DNA of 64,000 nt from Isoetes taiwanensis. Its lineage: Eukaryota; Streptophyta; Lycopodiopsida; Isoetales; Isoetaceae. Under the pieces are notes generated by a model. The model made no database searches. It had not been told where the DNA came from and was given only the letters and a program-made list of their open reading frames with translations. The DNA lies in the NCBI GenBank assembly GCA_021234155.1, contig JAJEKV010000092.1:2986561-3050560 (forward strand), given 5' to 3'. This document shows positions 1 to 11,373 of this stretch, one piece after another; the stretch's first letter is position 1, and each line of letters begins with the position of its first letter. A program made the position numbers and the translations under genes.

Positions 1-2350
1 TCTTTCAAAGTTTTCCTCAGTGTTGATTATTCGCTCATTATATATGTTAATGTACAGCACAATTAGACAGCGCAAGGAACTTACTAGTGATTCCACAGTG
101 ATAGCAAGGTCCTTGTTTCCCCATATTTCACGGTTCTTAATCAGCTCAAGCTCCTTTGGAGGGCTCAGGAAAACAGTTTCCAGAGCCCTCAACGTACACT
201 CCCAACTTTCATGCAACATGCAAAAGGAAGCAATGCACCAGCCTTTAAAGTTTAAGCTTATTATACTTCAGCAATCTAATGACATGGAGTAGGAATGGTG
301 ATTCATGGGGATGAATGAGACGTACGTTTAAGTAAAAAATGCAAATTCAGGCCGTTAGGACCAATTCTTCTCAAGAATATGCAGAATAGAAGGTGCAAGG
401 GGGATCAATAGATTGGCTGCAATGGCAGAAAAACGTCGAATTCAATTCGAAACAAACAGGAATCAAGTGACAACAAGCTCAGTATACACATGCCAAGCAA
501 AATGGCAAGGGTTAATGGGCACTAAAATGTCTGCAATGGGAAGACCCTACTTGCTTTGTTGGACTAAGAAGCAGAAGAAGAACTCTGTACCCAAAGACTA
601 AGCAACAAAAATGGGCAGGAAATGAAGAGGAGCTCTATTCAACCATAGCCTCAAATGCCAAGTTGCATGCTCCTGCCGGAGCAAACCGTCTCCAAATATG
701 GGGTGCACCGGAAAAGGAGCACGCCATAGCTTGGCTCCACTCTTTTATGCTCACCTTCCCTATTTTTAGGGTTTTTCTACTATGCCAAAATTTACCAGAG
801 CCGCCGGTAGCTATTGTGTTTCACCTGTTTGATCGGTTTGTTTGTCACGTGAAGACGCGACCATTATTCATTGTGTATGTCATTGACCCAAATGTGTTAT
901 GTTTGACTCGGTCAATCTCAATGACAATGTCTACTAGGGGTCAATCTCAATGGCAATGTCTACCCGGGCATCCACCCAGCTTCAAAGTTGGTTTGGTGTT
1001 CCATTCCCGCGTTCCCTAGAATTCTATGTTCCGGGAATGCCAAGTTCCGATTCCGAATTGTTAACGGGTCCGAACACCATTTTCAGTACGTTCCAAAAAA
1101 AAGGGGAAAACTAATGGTTTATTGTTTATTTTTTTCCTTCTATAAAAAACTAAGCATCTACGGAGTGGTTTAACATGTTTTTATCTATAAAATAGTCTCC
1201 ATGAATCCTTTTTAAATTCTAAATGTTCCACAACGATCATTATGCAAAGACAACACCAAAACTATAATTTGTCGATCCTTGTTCCAATCCATTCCTCTTT
1301 TCCTTCTTAGTTTTAGAACTTTCCCATTTCGGTCCCGTTTCAGGTAACTTCCCTCATTGGTTTAGACTAGATATAGCATCGAACATAAGTATTTTCACTT
1401 CGAAAAGTAAACTATTTGAGAAGTTACATATTTCATGTCTAGCAGAAGTTGTTGAATGTGTCTTCACATCAAATTGGTATTGTTAAACCAAATTGTGTTT
1501 ACTAATTCCTTTAGTTTATTTTTTTGCAGTTCAAGTTGTTCTAAAAGATGGCAGCATTAAGAGTGATCTTTGTCAGAGATAGGTAAAGGAGTATATGGGA
1601 AGCTGGATTACAAGTTGAAAGCAAAAAAAGCATAGAAGCAAGAGACAAGTATTGAAGTTGTGTGCCACAACATTCAAATGATAAGGTATCTATCCACAAG
1701 AAAGGTCCCCCTTTTATTCTAAAGAAAAGGTCTTTTGGCAGGATAAAAGCTTTTTAGTTGCAATTTTGCCATTGTTTAATTAAACTTGTGAACAGGCCTA
1801 GACATTAACCGCCAGTCTATTTATTATTTAATCATAAGTAAACGTTATAGGATGTACATATCTCATCTAGCTGATAAGCACAACAAAAAAAAGCTCCGGA
1901 AACACGAGCCTAGAGCATTATGTGCATAGGAAACTAATGATGATAAGAATTAATTTGTAGATATTGAATCCAAATATGGTCATTCGCTTCTTATCTGAGG
2001 GAGGAAGACTTATAAGCCATTAATATATTAGCCTGGACTACAATAATAACAGTACAAACAGATGAGTAAGTGTCTTGAAAAATGTGCAGCCCACGTGCCT
2101 TCTACTTTGTTGCGGCCCATGCACCTAGATAGGACGCCAAGTGGACAGTTTTGTTATTAGTGTACTGTTAAATAAACCGTGGAGCCAGGACCATGTTGGT
2201 TGGGCAATGCTCAAGTGTTTCGACATCTAAAAGACAAAGCGGGCATATTGCAGAGATATGAGAATCATAGCAATGCCACAAAGGCATTTACACACATACC
2301 TATGCAAAACTTGCCAACAAAGTACATAAACTTTAGGATGGAACAACTTA
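1..2350. other. intergenic DNA, no supportable gene
   Basis: I see no recognisable coding segment here on either strand. Short open frames are present, but none has a known motif or believable splice context. The sequence is AT-rich with short homopolymers and looks like decayed repeat DNA. Confidence 0.5.
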
Positions 2351-2389
2351 TTGCAAATCTAGCACTATGTATGAGCCTGCATGGGTTTT

Positions 2390-4620
2390 AAGATCTGCAA
2401 TTGCCATCCATTTGGCAGTGAGAAAGGTCGTGGAGCTAAGAGGAGACGATATATAGAGCGGACAAAGTACTTGCCTTTGTGAATACCCTTGTGAGACCTC
2501 CACGACGGCACCATGACACCAACTTCCACTATGAGAGGCAGGTTCTCTGCTATCTTCTCCCATATAGTACATCCCAAGATGAGAGTAGAAATTTTGTTTA
2601 AAATGCAAGCCATGATAAGAGGTAGCCTTCTTGTTCCTACTATGCTTTAATAGAGACGACACCTGTTAGATCCATCGTCTTAGTATGAATTGATGCAGCA
2701 AGTGGAGGTGCTAAGAGGTGTAGAGGTAATGGATCCCACCACCACAAAATATGTAGGAGAGTATGGATAGAAGGACACAACCTAAATAGATGTCTGACCG
2801 CATCCCATGCTGCTAATATCCTCGTAGGAAAGGTGATGCATTTGATAAGGGCTCAAGAGGGTGAAATATAGCCCAAGGAAAAGCTAGTTTGATTGCATTC
2901 TTGTTTAGAGGAATACAATCACCAAGAGATTGTTTAAGAAGTCGCAGACCAAGAGAGTCATCTTCACTATTCAAGAGCCTCCAAATAAATTTTGAGATGA
3001 GGACCTTACTCTACAGTAAGAAATCCATCATAACCAAGCCATCTGCCCACTTGGGGAGATGCATTTAGATCGGGCTACCTTAACTACAACACCCTTCTCA
3101 GTGCCAGTCCATATGAGATTTCGGACTATTGCATGAGCTCATGCACTACCATGTGGGGTTAACAACAAGAAAGCCATATAAACATGAGTACTGCAAAACT
3201 AATTTGGCCACTGTAATGCGACCAGTGAGAGATAACTTTTGCAGTTGGCCACCAAAATTGTTGTTTCTCCAAATCCTAGTAATTTTTTTCTATGCTGCTC
3301 CTGCACTAACATAAATGCCAACGGGAATTTCAAATAGCTTTGTGGCCTGTCCGAGAAGTTTCCATGGATAATCATGAAAACATGTCGGACCCAGAGTGTC
3401 TAAAGTCCATAAGGCCATATAGTTCTGCCAACTCACCAACATAGCGGAAGCCAACGAGAATGTTTATAAGAGCAGTTTTGCAACTTCAAGATTCTTGAAT
3501 TAGCAACCAGAAAGAGGAACATATCATATGCATATTGATTGTAAACTTCTTGCATACCATCCTCCATAGCGAGATCCTAAAGGACTCCCTCCGTTGTTGT
3601 AACATCAAATAACAGCGACAATGCCTCCGCAACAATTGTGGTGGTGCTAAACGGCATTCCTGATGAATATCACGACCAAGTGGGAAAATCTCTAATGGAT
3701 CACCATGAAAGAGAACAACGGCTCAAGCAGAGACATGCAGCTTCATGACATCTGATGTGAATTGCTGCTTGAATCCCAATCTAAGCATACACAAGCGGTA
3801 AAGTCCGAGCTGACACTGTCATATGCCTTTGCGAAATCAAGTTTAAGATACACCACAGGATGATTTCATCGACATGCCCAATAGACCCCCTCATATGCAA
3901 CCATCACACTATTCAAAATGCATCTTCTCATAAGAAATCCTAATTGAGTTGTAGAATTAAACTCAGCTAAAATATTTTTCACCCTCTCTACAAATGCCTT
4001 GAAAAATGTTTTATATACCAATGATAAGGTAATTGGTCGTTGATCTGAAATAGTTTGGGGATCTTTGATCTTGGGGATCAGCGAAATGGCAACTGTATTC
4101 AAAATTTTGTTCAAGGCAGTAGACCGGCGAAGTCACAAAAAATACATCTGACTGTAACCAACTGGGCATTTCCCCCTTTTAAGTTCAAAAACTATCGAAC
4201 AAAGATTGACGGGAGTTATAGCAGCCTCTACTAATAGACATATCCTCAATAGAACTTTGTCTCACATCTTTTACTGAAAAGCAGATGTCTCTCAATAAAA
4301 AATGCCTAAAAGTGATTATGTGGATACTGCTTGAGATCTGCCGACTATGAGAGTATTGAGCCATCTGAGAGACGCAATGATGACATGGCTGACATCATGC
4401 ATCGCTGCTTAGCTACACGAAAGAAGAAGCCAGTATAACAGTCTCCATCATGGAACCACTGTAAACTTGCGTTAGTCTTTGCTTGTTGGGTCTGTTCTTC
4501 CTCCATGAACACCTGGAAGAAGACCCTGCCGAGAGGAGAAGATTTTGATATTAGATATCCAGAGCGAAGCACAAGATACTGCTGCAAATAGTCGGCCCCA
4601 CTGTTTTGCAAAAGATTTGA
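2390..4620 (-). pseudogene. decayed LINE (non-LTR retrotransposon) fragment, RT region to C-terminus
   Basis: Read on the minus strand, short frames in order resemble plant L1-type LINE polyproteins. Near 4611-4345 is a pre-RT segment containing FHDGDCYTGFF, like the 'GD.NT.FFH' motif. Near 4114-3866 is an RT segment with IPKIKDPQTISDQRPITL, matching the 'LIPK...DFRPISL' block. Around 3250-3000 are pieces like the post-RT 'GR.T..K.VLQ' and 'W.GTE' blocks. Many stops and frameshifts interrupt it, and no endonuclease domain or poly(A) end was located. The LINE assignment rests on motif order. The exact ends are estimates. It cannot encode a functional protein. Confidence 0.6.
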
Positions 4621-4809
4621 CCACTGTGAGTACGTCCACTATGCCAACCATCCCTTAACATCAGTTAAAGACAGGTATTCAAATGTCATTTCAAGATTCT
4701 TTCAGAATTCCTCTAGATTTTGTAAATGCCCTATACAATTCAAACCTCATATCTATTCTAATTTAAATCCAATATCTATATTATTTTTTGTACTTACACC
4801 TGATGAAAA

Positions 4810-4838
4810 GCCCAGCAACGCTGGGCACTTTTTCTAAT
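4810..4838 (+). mobile_element. probable Helitron 3' terminus
   Basis: A perfect 7 bp stem (GCCCAGC, loop AAC, GCTGGGC) at 4810-4826 is followed 7 nt later by CTAA at 4834-4837, and the next base is T. A GC-rich hairpin just before CTRR, with insertion between A and T, is the defining 3' end of Helitrons. I could not find the matching 5' TC end, so the length of the element is unknown. The decayed LINE upstream may lie inside it. Confidence 0.55.
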
Positions 4839-7260
4839 AATGCTATAGATAAATAAATAAATTATCTGAACAATTTTTTCAAGTCAATCCAACACGCACG
4901 CACGCACGCCGCACGCGCACACACACGAAACAAAATTTATTAACTTTACTTACTTTGCGTATATCAATTATAATACATGTGTTATAGACGTAATTTATAT
5001 GATATTGCTGTTTGTGCATGAACACCGCATATAACGCCACATGTGGCTTTATCTCTCCGCTTGCGAGATATTTTGAATTTGGAGCTCGATGTGATAATTT
5101 GAACAACATTCTCTCTGCACGTGTGGGATATTTTGAATTTAGTGTTCGATGTCATTGAATTTTCAAGTCTTGCTTTTAGAAGCAATAGAGCAGACACGCC
5201 ATAGCCACTTCATAAATATGCAGGATAAGCCAGTTGGAAATTTGGGAGTTCAGCCCGGTAGCTTTAGCACATCTTGCCCTTCTATGTTTTGTTTCATGTC
5301 TTTGATGCCTCCATGCTCATTTTGAACATATGCTACAATCATGGCAGAGCAACATAGAATATGAGAACACACTATTTAATAGATTGAACAACAACCACGT
5401 GTGAATAGGACAAAGAGAGATTTGAATAGGATGGTTGCAGGTGCTATAGGGTGAGGGTTATTTTAGATATATATTTTAAATAAAATTTATTATTATAAAA
5501 GGATCTAAAACATATCTAAAATGATCGATTTTTCGATCTGTAGGATCTGAAGCATCTATCTTATGACCATTTTGGACATTGAAATGTCTATTTCTTAAGA
5601 CACAACCATGGCTATTTCATGATAAGTTTTGCAAAGTGGATATAGTTGTGGCTTAAACCATGGCTTCTCTTTATGGTAGATATGGTTTGAAACCGGATTT
5701 GTGGGTTCAAGACCTACATTTTAATTATTTGTTGGAGTGTAGACTTCTCTCACAAACAAAATGATATGCATATTATGCATATTGGGTGTGTTATTGGGGA
5801 TCTTGTGTTTTTGGTTGGACATATAAACGACATATAAACCATTAAAAATAACACAAGTTTCATAACACTCCAAAACAAAGATTAAAAAAAAAATAATGTT
5901 CTGCATACAAAATGTGGCCATGTTTAAGAGAAAATGTGGCTTACCAAATGAACTGGAAAATCTAAAAACTATGAAAAAAGCAAGAATAGACAAGAGTCTA
6001 ATAAAATTTCTGCATTTTCTATTGATCTTTGAAGCAAGGGAGCAAAGATTTTGCAAAGGACTTAACAACAAAATGAACAAGGCTCCCATTCTGTACAAAA
6101 TGGAGAAATGGCTAAAATGAAGATAAAACCTCACCTCTGGCCCCGGGCGCCTACCTGAGGTGCTGGGAACTCATGTGTATATGTATATTTGTACAGCTGC
6201 CATCAGGCTTGTTGCTGCGACGGTTTTTCCCTCCTAGGGGGGGTTTTTTAATCCGGGTAGCAACAAGCTTGCTGCACCCATGTAATTTGGGTCCCATAGG
6301 CCGATTGGCCTCCGCGGACGATAAAAGAACCTTCCTTCCTTCCTTCTTAAAACAAGAAAGAACGTTACGATTTTTTATAATCCAAAGAAGGGAAGGGGAT
6401 TTTTCGCCGGAACAAGATGCATGCGAGAAATTTCTCGCCAGACACCCCAGCCACTGGAGTTTCTTGCCAGACACCCCAGCCACCAGAGTAACCTATTAGA
6501 TCCGAAATCTCCTGATCCAACAAAACAAACAATTCTATTGTAACGAATCTCTATAGCTCTGCAAACAATGGGGTCTATGCAAACAATGGCAGTAATAGAT
6601 AGGACAAAGTTTAGGAGAACTTAGGAGCTTGCGGGGAAGGTTCAACTTCATGTATTGACTGGCTTGTATGCGCGAATCTCTTCTCCGTAGCAAGATCCTT
6701 AGTGATGCCAGAGTATCCAAAGTTTTCTAACGGAGTCAAGAGTCAAGCCTTATTCCATGTCGGTCAACTTGGTTTTGTTACTAGAAACACCCAAGAAGCA
6801 TGTGCTTTCTCTTCTGGATTCGTTAGAAGTAGAACCTAAATCAAAGTCTTCGGCCATCACAAATGCCAAGCCATCATTATATCCGGTATTACCCTTCTTG
6901 GAGATGGAAAATATGTGAAAATCCTACAACCCTACAATCCTATAATCCTTGGAGAAAATTAGTGCCTGGACAAATCCTGACAAATGCAGCAAATCTAGCA
7001 TCTCCTGCATCATTTCGACAGGAGCTCTACCCTGCATCATTCCGAGAGCTCTACCCTGCATTATTCCGGCAGTTCTTGTATTCAAAGATTGGCAGTTCTT
7101 GTATTGAAATGGAGGAACCAGTTACATGCAATCAGGATTGAAGCTCCTTTTATGGGCTGGCCTTCAAATCGGCTTGAACGACCGCTGAATAGTCTGTAAT
7201 GCAGAAAGCTTCAGGTCTTAAGTTTCTTCTATGCAATCGGGTGGTGCCACATGGGAGAAA
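4839..7260. other. intergenic DNA, no supportable gene
   Basis: This stretch holds an ACGC/CACA microsatellite at about 4893-4926. It also holds a short tandem duplication near 6435-6485 (unit around TTGCCAGACACCCCAGCCAC). The overlapping open frames at 5721-6134 and 6151-6499 on opposite strands show no family motif, so I do not call them genes. Confidence 0.5.
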
Positions 7261-7262
7261 CC

Positions 7263-7289
7263 AAAAAAAAAAAAAAAAAAAAAAAAAAA
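7263..7289 (+). repeat. poly(A) tract
   Basis: A run of 27 A begins here and is directly followed by a 104 bp sequence that recurs at 19266. It could mark the tail of a retroposed sequence, but I could not define the upstream end or a target duplication. Confidence 0.6.
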
Positions 7290-7290
7290 C

Positions 7291-7394
7291 CAGATCACAC
7301 TAGCCTCGACCTATAGCCATACTAGCATAATCATCCGTATCGGTCAATCCCTCCACGGTATTATCAACCCAAAAATCCAAGTGAGTTCCTTGGA
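7291..7394 (+). repeat. 104 bp repeat, copy 1
   Basis: The sequence starting CAGATCACACTAGCCTCGAC matches 19266-19369 over 104 bp without a visible difference. Both copies are preceded by an A run. The second copy ends where the large duplicated unit (copy B) begins. It is probably the end of an unidentified mobile element. Confidence 0.8.
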
Positions 7395-8339
7395 GGTTGT
7401 GTGCAGTGACTGGACGATCCTCTTTCTTGGCGGTTCCCGAGCAGTCCCTACGTGTTTGGGGGTCGAGTTGGGGTCCTGGATTCGATGGGGCGACGGAAAA
7501 CGATGTTGGTCTGGTGGAGTCGTCGGGGGATTTTGGCAGTCACATATGCTTTGAGATGAGGCAGTTGATGCTTAACTTGGGGTGTTTGGGCTACCTAGGA
7601 TGTTCTTCTGATTGTTATATTGTTACTCACTCATTTGGGGTTATTTGTAAACTCCTATGATTCATTGTACTCATTTCATTCAGCTCAATGAAAACACCAC
7701 TTCACTCCCCTTTATTCCAAGATCTGGACCGTACATAGCGATCCTCGTTTGTGGGATATGCATGTACAAGTTTTTGTATACTGTATATTAAAGTTTGCAA
7801 AATACTATAAGGTTTGAGAGAATGTACTTAATGGTATTAATTTTATACATGCATTGTAAATATGTTTTTGGGGCTCTCGCTGCCCTACGTAACCCCCCGT
7901 GTGAATATGCACCCAAACCAAAGGGGGTTTAAGGGGGATTTTAATTTAAATGTGTTAAATGCAATGGTTTATGTTAATAATGTTAATGGTGTTGTGTGTT
8001 GATTGTTATGTTTAAAAAAAAAATTGGGCTCTTCGGGCCCTAACTAAAGCAAACGTAGGTAAACTTTATGGGCCTAAATATTAATTATTAAAAAGCACAA
8101 TAACAGACAAACAAATTATTTCCCTAATGGTTGTTTCCAGAAGCACATAATGGTTGTTTCCAGAAGCACATAATCTGTAACATCTGGTGCAAGATCTCCA
8201 ACAAATATGGAATGATCCGGACCGGAATCACCACGCAATCACCACGCCTGTCCCATATGCCAAAAGATGTGGCCATTTTGATGGCTTGATATGCCGAGGA
8301 ATTAGTGCGCATCTATCTTTCGATCGCCAAGAACTACGA
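7395..8339. other. intergenic DNA with short direct repeat
   Basis: No gene is supported. A 23 bp unit beginning AATGGTTGTTTCCAGAAGCA occurs twice in tandem at about 8126-8171, next to the mosaic of host gene fragments that follows. Confidence 0.5.
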
Positions 8340-8868
8340 GATTTTGTATATATTGCTTGGAAATATCACGTCCAGAATAACAATATTGCATAAATCCGAA
8401 TTACAGTCAGAATATTGGACACTCTGGAAGCTGGTATTGCTTCCTTAAAACCAATCCCTTCAAACAAACCAGCCCATATTACTGCAAAGACTATGAACAT
8501 ATATGTTACCACTCCACCAACAGATAAATATGAAAACAATTGCAGGTCGCGGATAAGAACTGTTGGTAAGATAAAAAGAATTGCTATAATAGACAACAGT
8601 TGGGAAGGCCCAAGATTTATCCATGATGTATTGAGAGCAGCTGCAGGAAATAGCTTGGCTAAATTATCTCCCATAGATATCGTGTAACCAACAAGGACTG
8701 CACAAATTTCCACGTACAAGAAGCATGTAACTGTAGCTCGACCCTTCCAAGTTTATATGCTGTGTAGCAAAACGTTAATGCAAAAAATAAGAGAATGCCG
8801 AGGCCAAGCCAGCCACCCTGTTGGAGTGCAAAAGGGGCTGAGAGCATCCCAATACCCCTTGATACCAC
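8340..8868 (-). pseudogene. fragment of AVT1-like vacuolar amino-acid transporter
   Basis: The minus strand encodes two blocks of a member of the amino acid/auxin permease family. The first (8868-8760) contains GIGMLSAPFALQQGGWLGLG, the conserved first membrane helix. The second (8719-8366) contains ICAVLVGYTISMGDNLAKLF and LPTVLIRDLQLFSYLSVGG, typical of AVT1-type vacuolar transporters. The loop and helix normally between them are missing, and the blocks are in different frames. Near 8370 a one-base shift breaks a CYSG motif. The fragment represents roughly 170 residues of a ~500-residue protein. It lies directly downstream of E2 and tubulin fragments on the same strand, which suggests capture by a mobile element. 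It is not functional. Confidence 0.75.
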
Positions 8869-9106
8869 GGCGATTAACCATGGTCAGGCAACATGGAACC
8901 ATGGTTGGCAACATGGACGGATCTTGCTTTGTATTTTTACATTGCCAGTTTCAAGTCCAGAAAAGTAGCATCTTTTGCTTCTGCACGACAGACCAAATGC
9001 TTCCAAACAAAGATTTCATCCTACATTTCCCCGGGTAAAATGAAACCAGTAAGTTGCACAATCAGATGACAATCTAACAAGCATCAAGGTTAGAAGAGAA
9101 GCATAC

Positions 9107-9236
9107 CCGTTTGTAAAGTGCATCCAATGCTTTAGTATTGATAGCGTACCCAACCCTGAATGTGGGAACTGAAAGGCTTTCCACCATATTTCGAGCCACT
9201 GCAGCTTGCATGGCAGTGAAAGGGAAGTTGGGGTAA
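9107..9236 (-). pseudogene. exon fragment of plastid pyruvate dehydrogenase E2 (dihydrolipoamide acetyltransferase)
   Basis: About 43 residues on the minus strand, including FPFTAMQAAVARNMVESLS and PTFRVGYAINTKALDALYK, match the start of the catalytic domain of plant plastid E2 (LTA2 type). The coding match ends at 9107 exactly before GTATGC, a normal splice donor. The fragment therefore came from genomic DNA, not from a spliced mRNA. Its upstream side is fused within a few bases to a beta-tubulin fragment in another frame. No other E2 exon is present. Confidence 0.75.
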
Positions 9237-9620
9237 CAAGTTTCAGGGTTCTGAAGCAGATGTCGTAAAGGGCACCATGCACTCGTCTGCATTCTCGACC
9301 AGCTGGTGAACACAAAGAGTGGCATTGTATGACTCTACCACTGTGTCGGAGACTTTAGGTGATGGAAACACAGAAAATGTAAGCATCATTCTGTCAGGGT
9401 ATTCTTCACGGATCTTTGAAATAAGCAGTGTTCCCATGCCAGAGCCTGTTCCACCGCCAAGAGAATGGCAAACTTGAAAACCTTGCAAGCAATCGCAATT
9501 TTCGGCTTCCTTTCGTACCACATGAAGAACAGAATCAATTAACTCAGCGCCCCTTCCGTATAATGCCCTTTGCCCAGTACTGGGCTCCAAATCCATAAGA
9601 ACAGCACCATATCTACCACC
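9237..9620 (-). pseudogene. beta-tubulin exon fragment
   Basis: The minus strand encodes the nucleotide-binding region of beta-tubulin: [32 protein letters not shown], then the GTP-binding loop [40 protein letters not shown] and [12 protein letters not shown]. About 30 residues between MDLEP and GAELIDS are deleted. A second small deletion after ECMV shifts the frame before [11 protein letters not shown]. The rest of the ~445-residue protein is absent. It joins the E2 fragment at about 9237. It is a non-functional captured fragment. Confidence 0.9.
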
Positions 9621-10024
9621 ACTGGCTCATCGTATACAACCTCTCAAAACTTGGCATCGATTTGATTACCGCACTGGCTGCCCTGGATATGAAGGATCGG
9701 GCACCGCTATGCATGTCTCCAAGGGCCTGCCATCATCGATTCTACAAACCCTAAACGTGCCCTAATTAGAATTTCATGAGAATAAGGGCTTTCATTATAA
9801 GCCCTTGGATAATTTTGAATTAAAAGAGGGTTTTATTTGTAAGCCCTCTGATCTTAACCATTGAGGAGGATGAAACAAAAATTGCACAAATTGCATGCAA
9901 AAATTTGGTGCACTCTAGATGTACTGATTAGTATGCCTCGTGCAATACGCCCATGAAATCATATGAAAACCATGCCAAAAAGCGTATAAAATCACAAAAA
10001 AACCCCCTGTTATAATGCTACATA
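9621..10024. other. intergenic DNA
   Basis: No gene is recognised. Two related short segments (AATAAGGGCTTTCATTATAAG near 9780 and GAGGGTTTTATTTGTAAG near 9827) look like a degenerate tandem pair. Confidence 0.4.
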
Positions 10025-11373
10025 TTTGGTATTAGACTATCCTGGCTCTAGAAATCATCCCTTAAATAGTAAATGCATCATTAGAAAGAATGTACAGTAC
10101 ATGTCTTTTTAGACAAGTAGAAAACTAATTCATAATGACTCGGTAACAAACAAATTACCAGTTTAAAAGACATTTTAGGGTAACTTCCAGACTTATTCCA
10201 TCATAGAAGATACTAATTCTTTGTTTCGCTTTGTATTTCAGAACTTAAGCTACTTGTATCATGCTTTAGAACAAAGAGTTGTTTAAATCAATAGTACCAG
10301 TCATAGGCCACTTCGTATGTACAGTAGATTACATGTGTTACTACCCATATTTTGTTTATTTCAAAAACAGAATTTTCCAGAATGTAAGGATAATGTTGAC
10401 ACAATTCTGCAAAAATGTCACCATCTGATAATAGAAGTAGAGCAGAGATACATTTTCTACCAGAGTTATCTTAGAAGTACTACTAACATAGACTTAAGGT
10501 CTTAGGACATGATTTAAGTTTAAACCTGCCTCCTTTTTTAAGTTTTCAGAAGTAGCTAGATTTGTCCAATATGAAATAGAACATGATAGTAACTACAGCA
10601 CTGATCCAGGAACTGAGTTATGCTATACTTAGACCCGCCATAAAACGTTAAGTGTTTCGTATACAAAAATAACCCTGACTTAAAGCATCTTGTCCAGGTT
10701 AACTAGAAAAGGATTGAAGATGTATCCCTGATAACAGCCATATTTTGCTTGTCCAGCTCCATGTATATACCAATTTCAAAACTTCCATATTGCAACTACC
10801 AAGCAAAAAGCATCACATCGAGAGGGAAAAACCCGTACCTGCAGCCAATCAACATAGAATTAGCATAAGAATGGTAAATCTATGAGGGCCAAAAGGTACA
10901 TTGGGTTTTTCCGGCTTATCGCCCTTCCCAATGTAACACTTTTGCCCGCAGTATTGCTAAGGAGGATTTACATTTAAGCAACAATAATAAAGTAGAAAGA
11001 AGCCTAAGAAACATATTGCAAAAGAAACAGCAGAACAAAATACCATCTCTTGACCAAATATTTGGTGTTGATCTTGAACATAAAGGAGCTTAGCAAGCCA
11101 TGTACAAGGAAGCAATTGCTTCATGCAGGTCATTTACGATTTGTACAGCTAAAAAAGGTTTAATATCTCAGGCCTTAGATATAATAGTTATCTTGAAAGT
11201 ACCTGATCAAACTCTGGGTCGGAGTTATACTCATCCTCCTGTTGTGTTTCAGGAATGAAAGACCTTTCATTCTCGGTCTGATTGAAGCTACCATGCCCAT
11301 AACCTCCACCTCTTTTGGGGAATCTAGGTCCTTGATAGTTACCATGACTTCTTTTGGAATCGGATCCACTTCC
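10025..11373. repeat. large duplicated unit, copy A (left part)
   Basis: From TTTGGTATTAGAC at 10025 the sequence is nearly identical to 19372-20758. Only scattered substitutions and small indels differ, plus an (AATAG)n expansion with a short insert in copy B. The unit continues at 14421 after a 3.05 kb insertion. It contains an exon of an unidentified minus-strand gene, and one possible short exon at about 10850-10895 flanked by splice-like signals. Confidence 0.9.
11202..11373 (-). pseudogene. exon of unidentified gene, copy A, split by insertion
   Basis: This is the 3' part of the exon described at 20584-20900. It encodes a glycine- and arginine-rich tail with SFIPETQQEDEYNSDPEFDQ and ends before GTACTTTC, a splice donor. 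In this copy the exon is cut by the 3.05 kb element at 11374-14420. The 5' part resumes at 14421-14575. The gene copy is therefore disrupted unless the element is removed. Confidence 0.7.

Noticed and set aside
5721..6499. Several 60-140 residue open frames on opposite strands
   Set aside because: They overlap each other, lack splice context and show no recognisable domain.
9599..9760. Possible further tubulin exon upstream of the fragment
   Set aside because: Beyond [12 protein letters not shown] the translation no longer resembles beta-tubulin in any frame.
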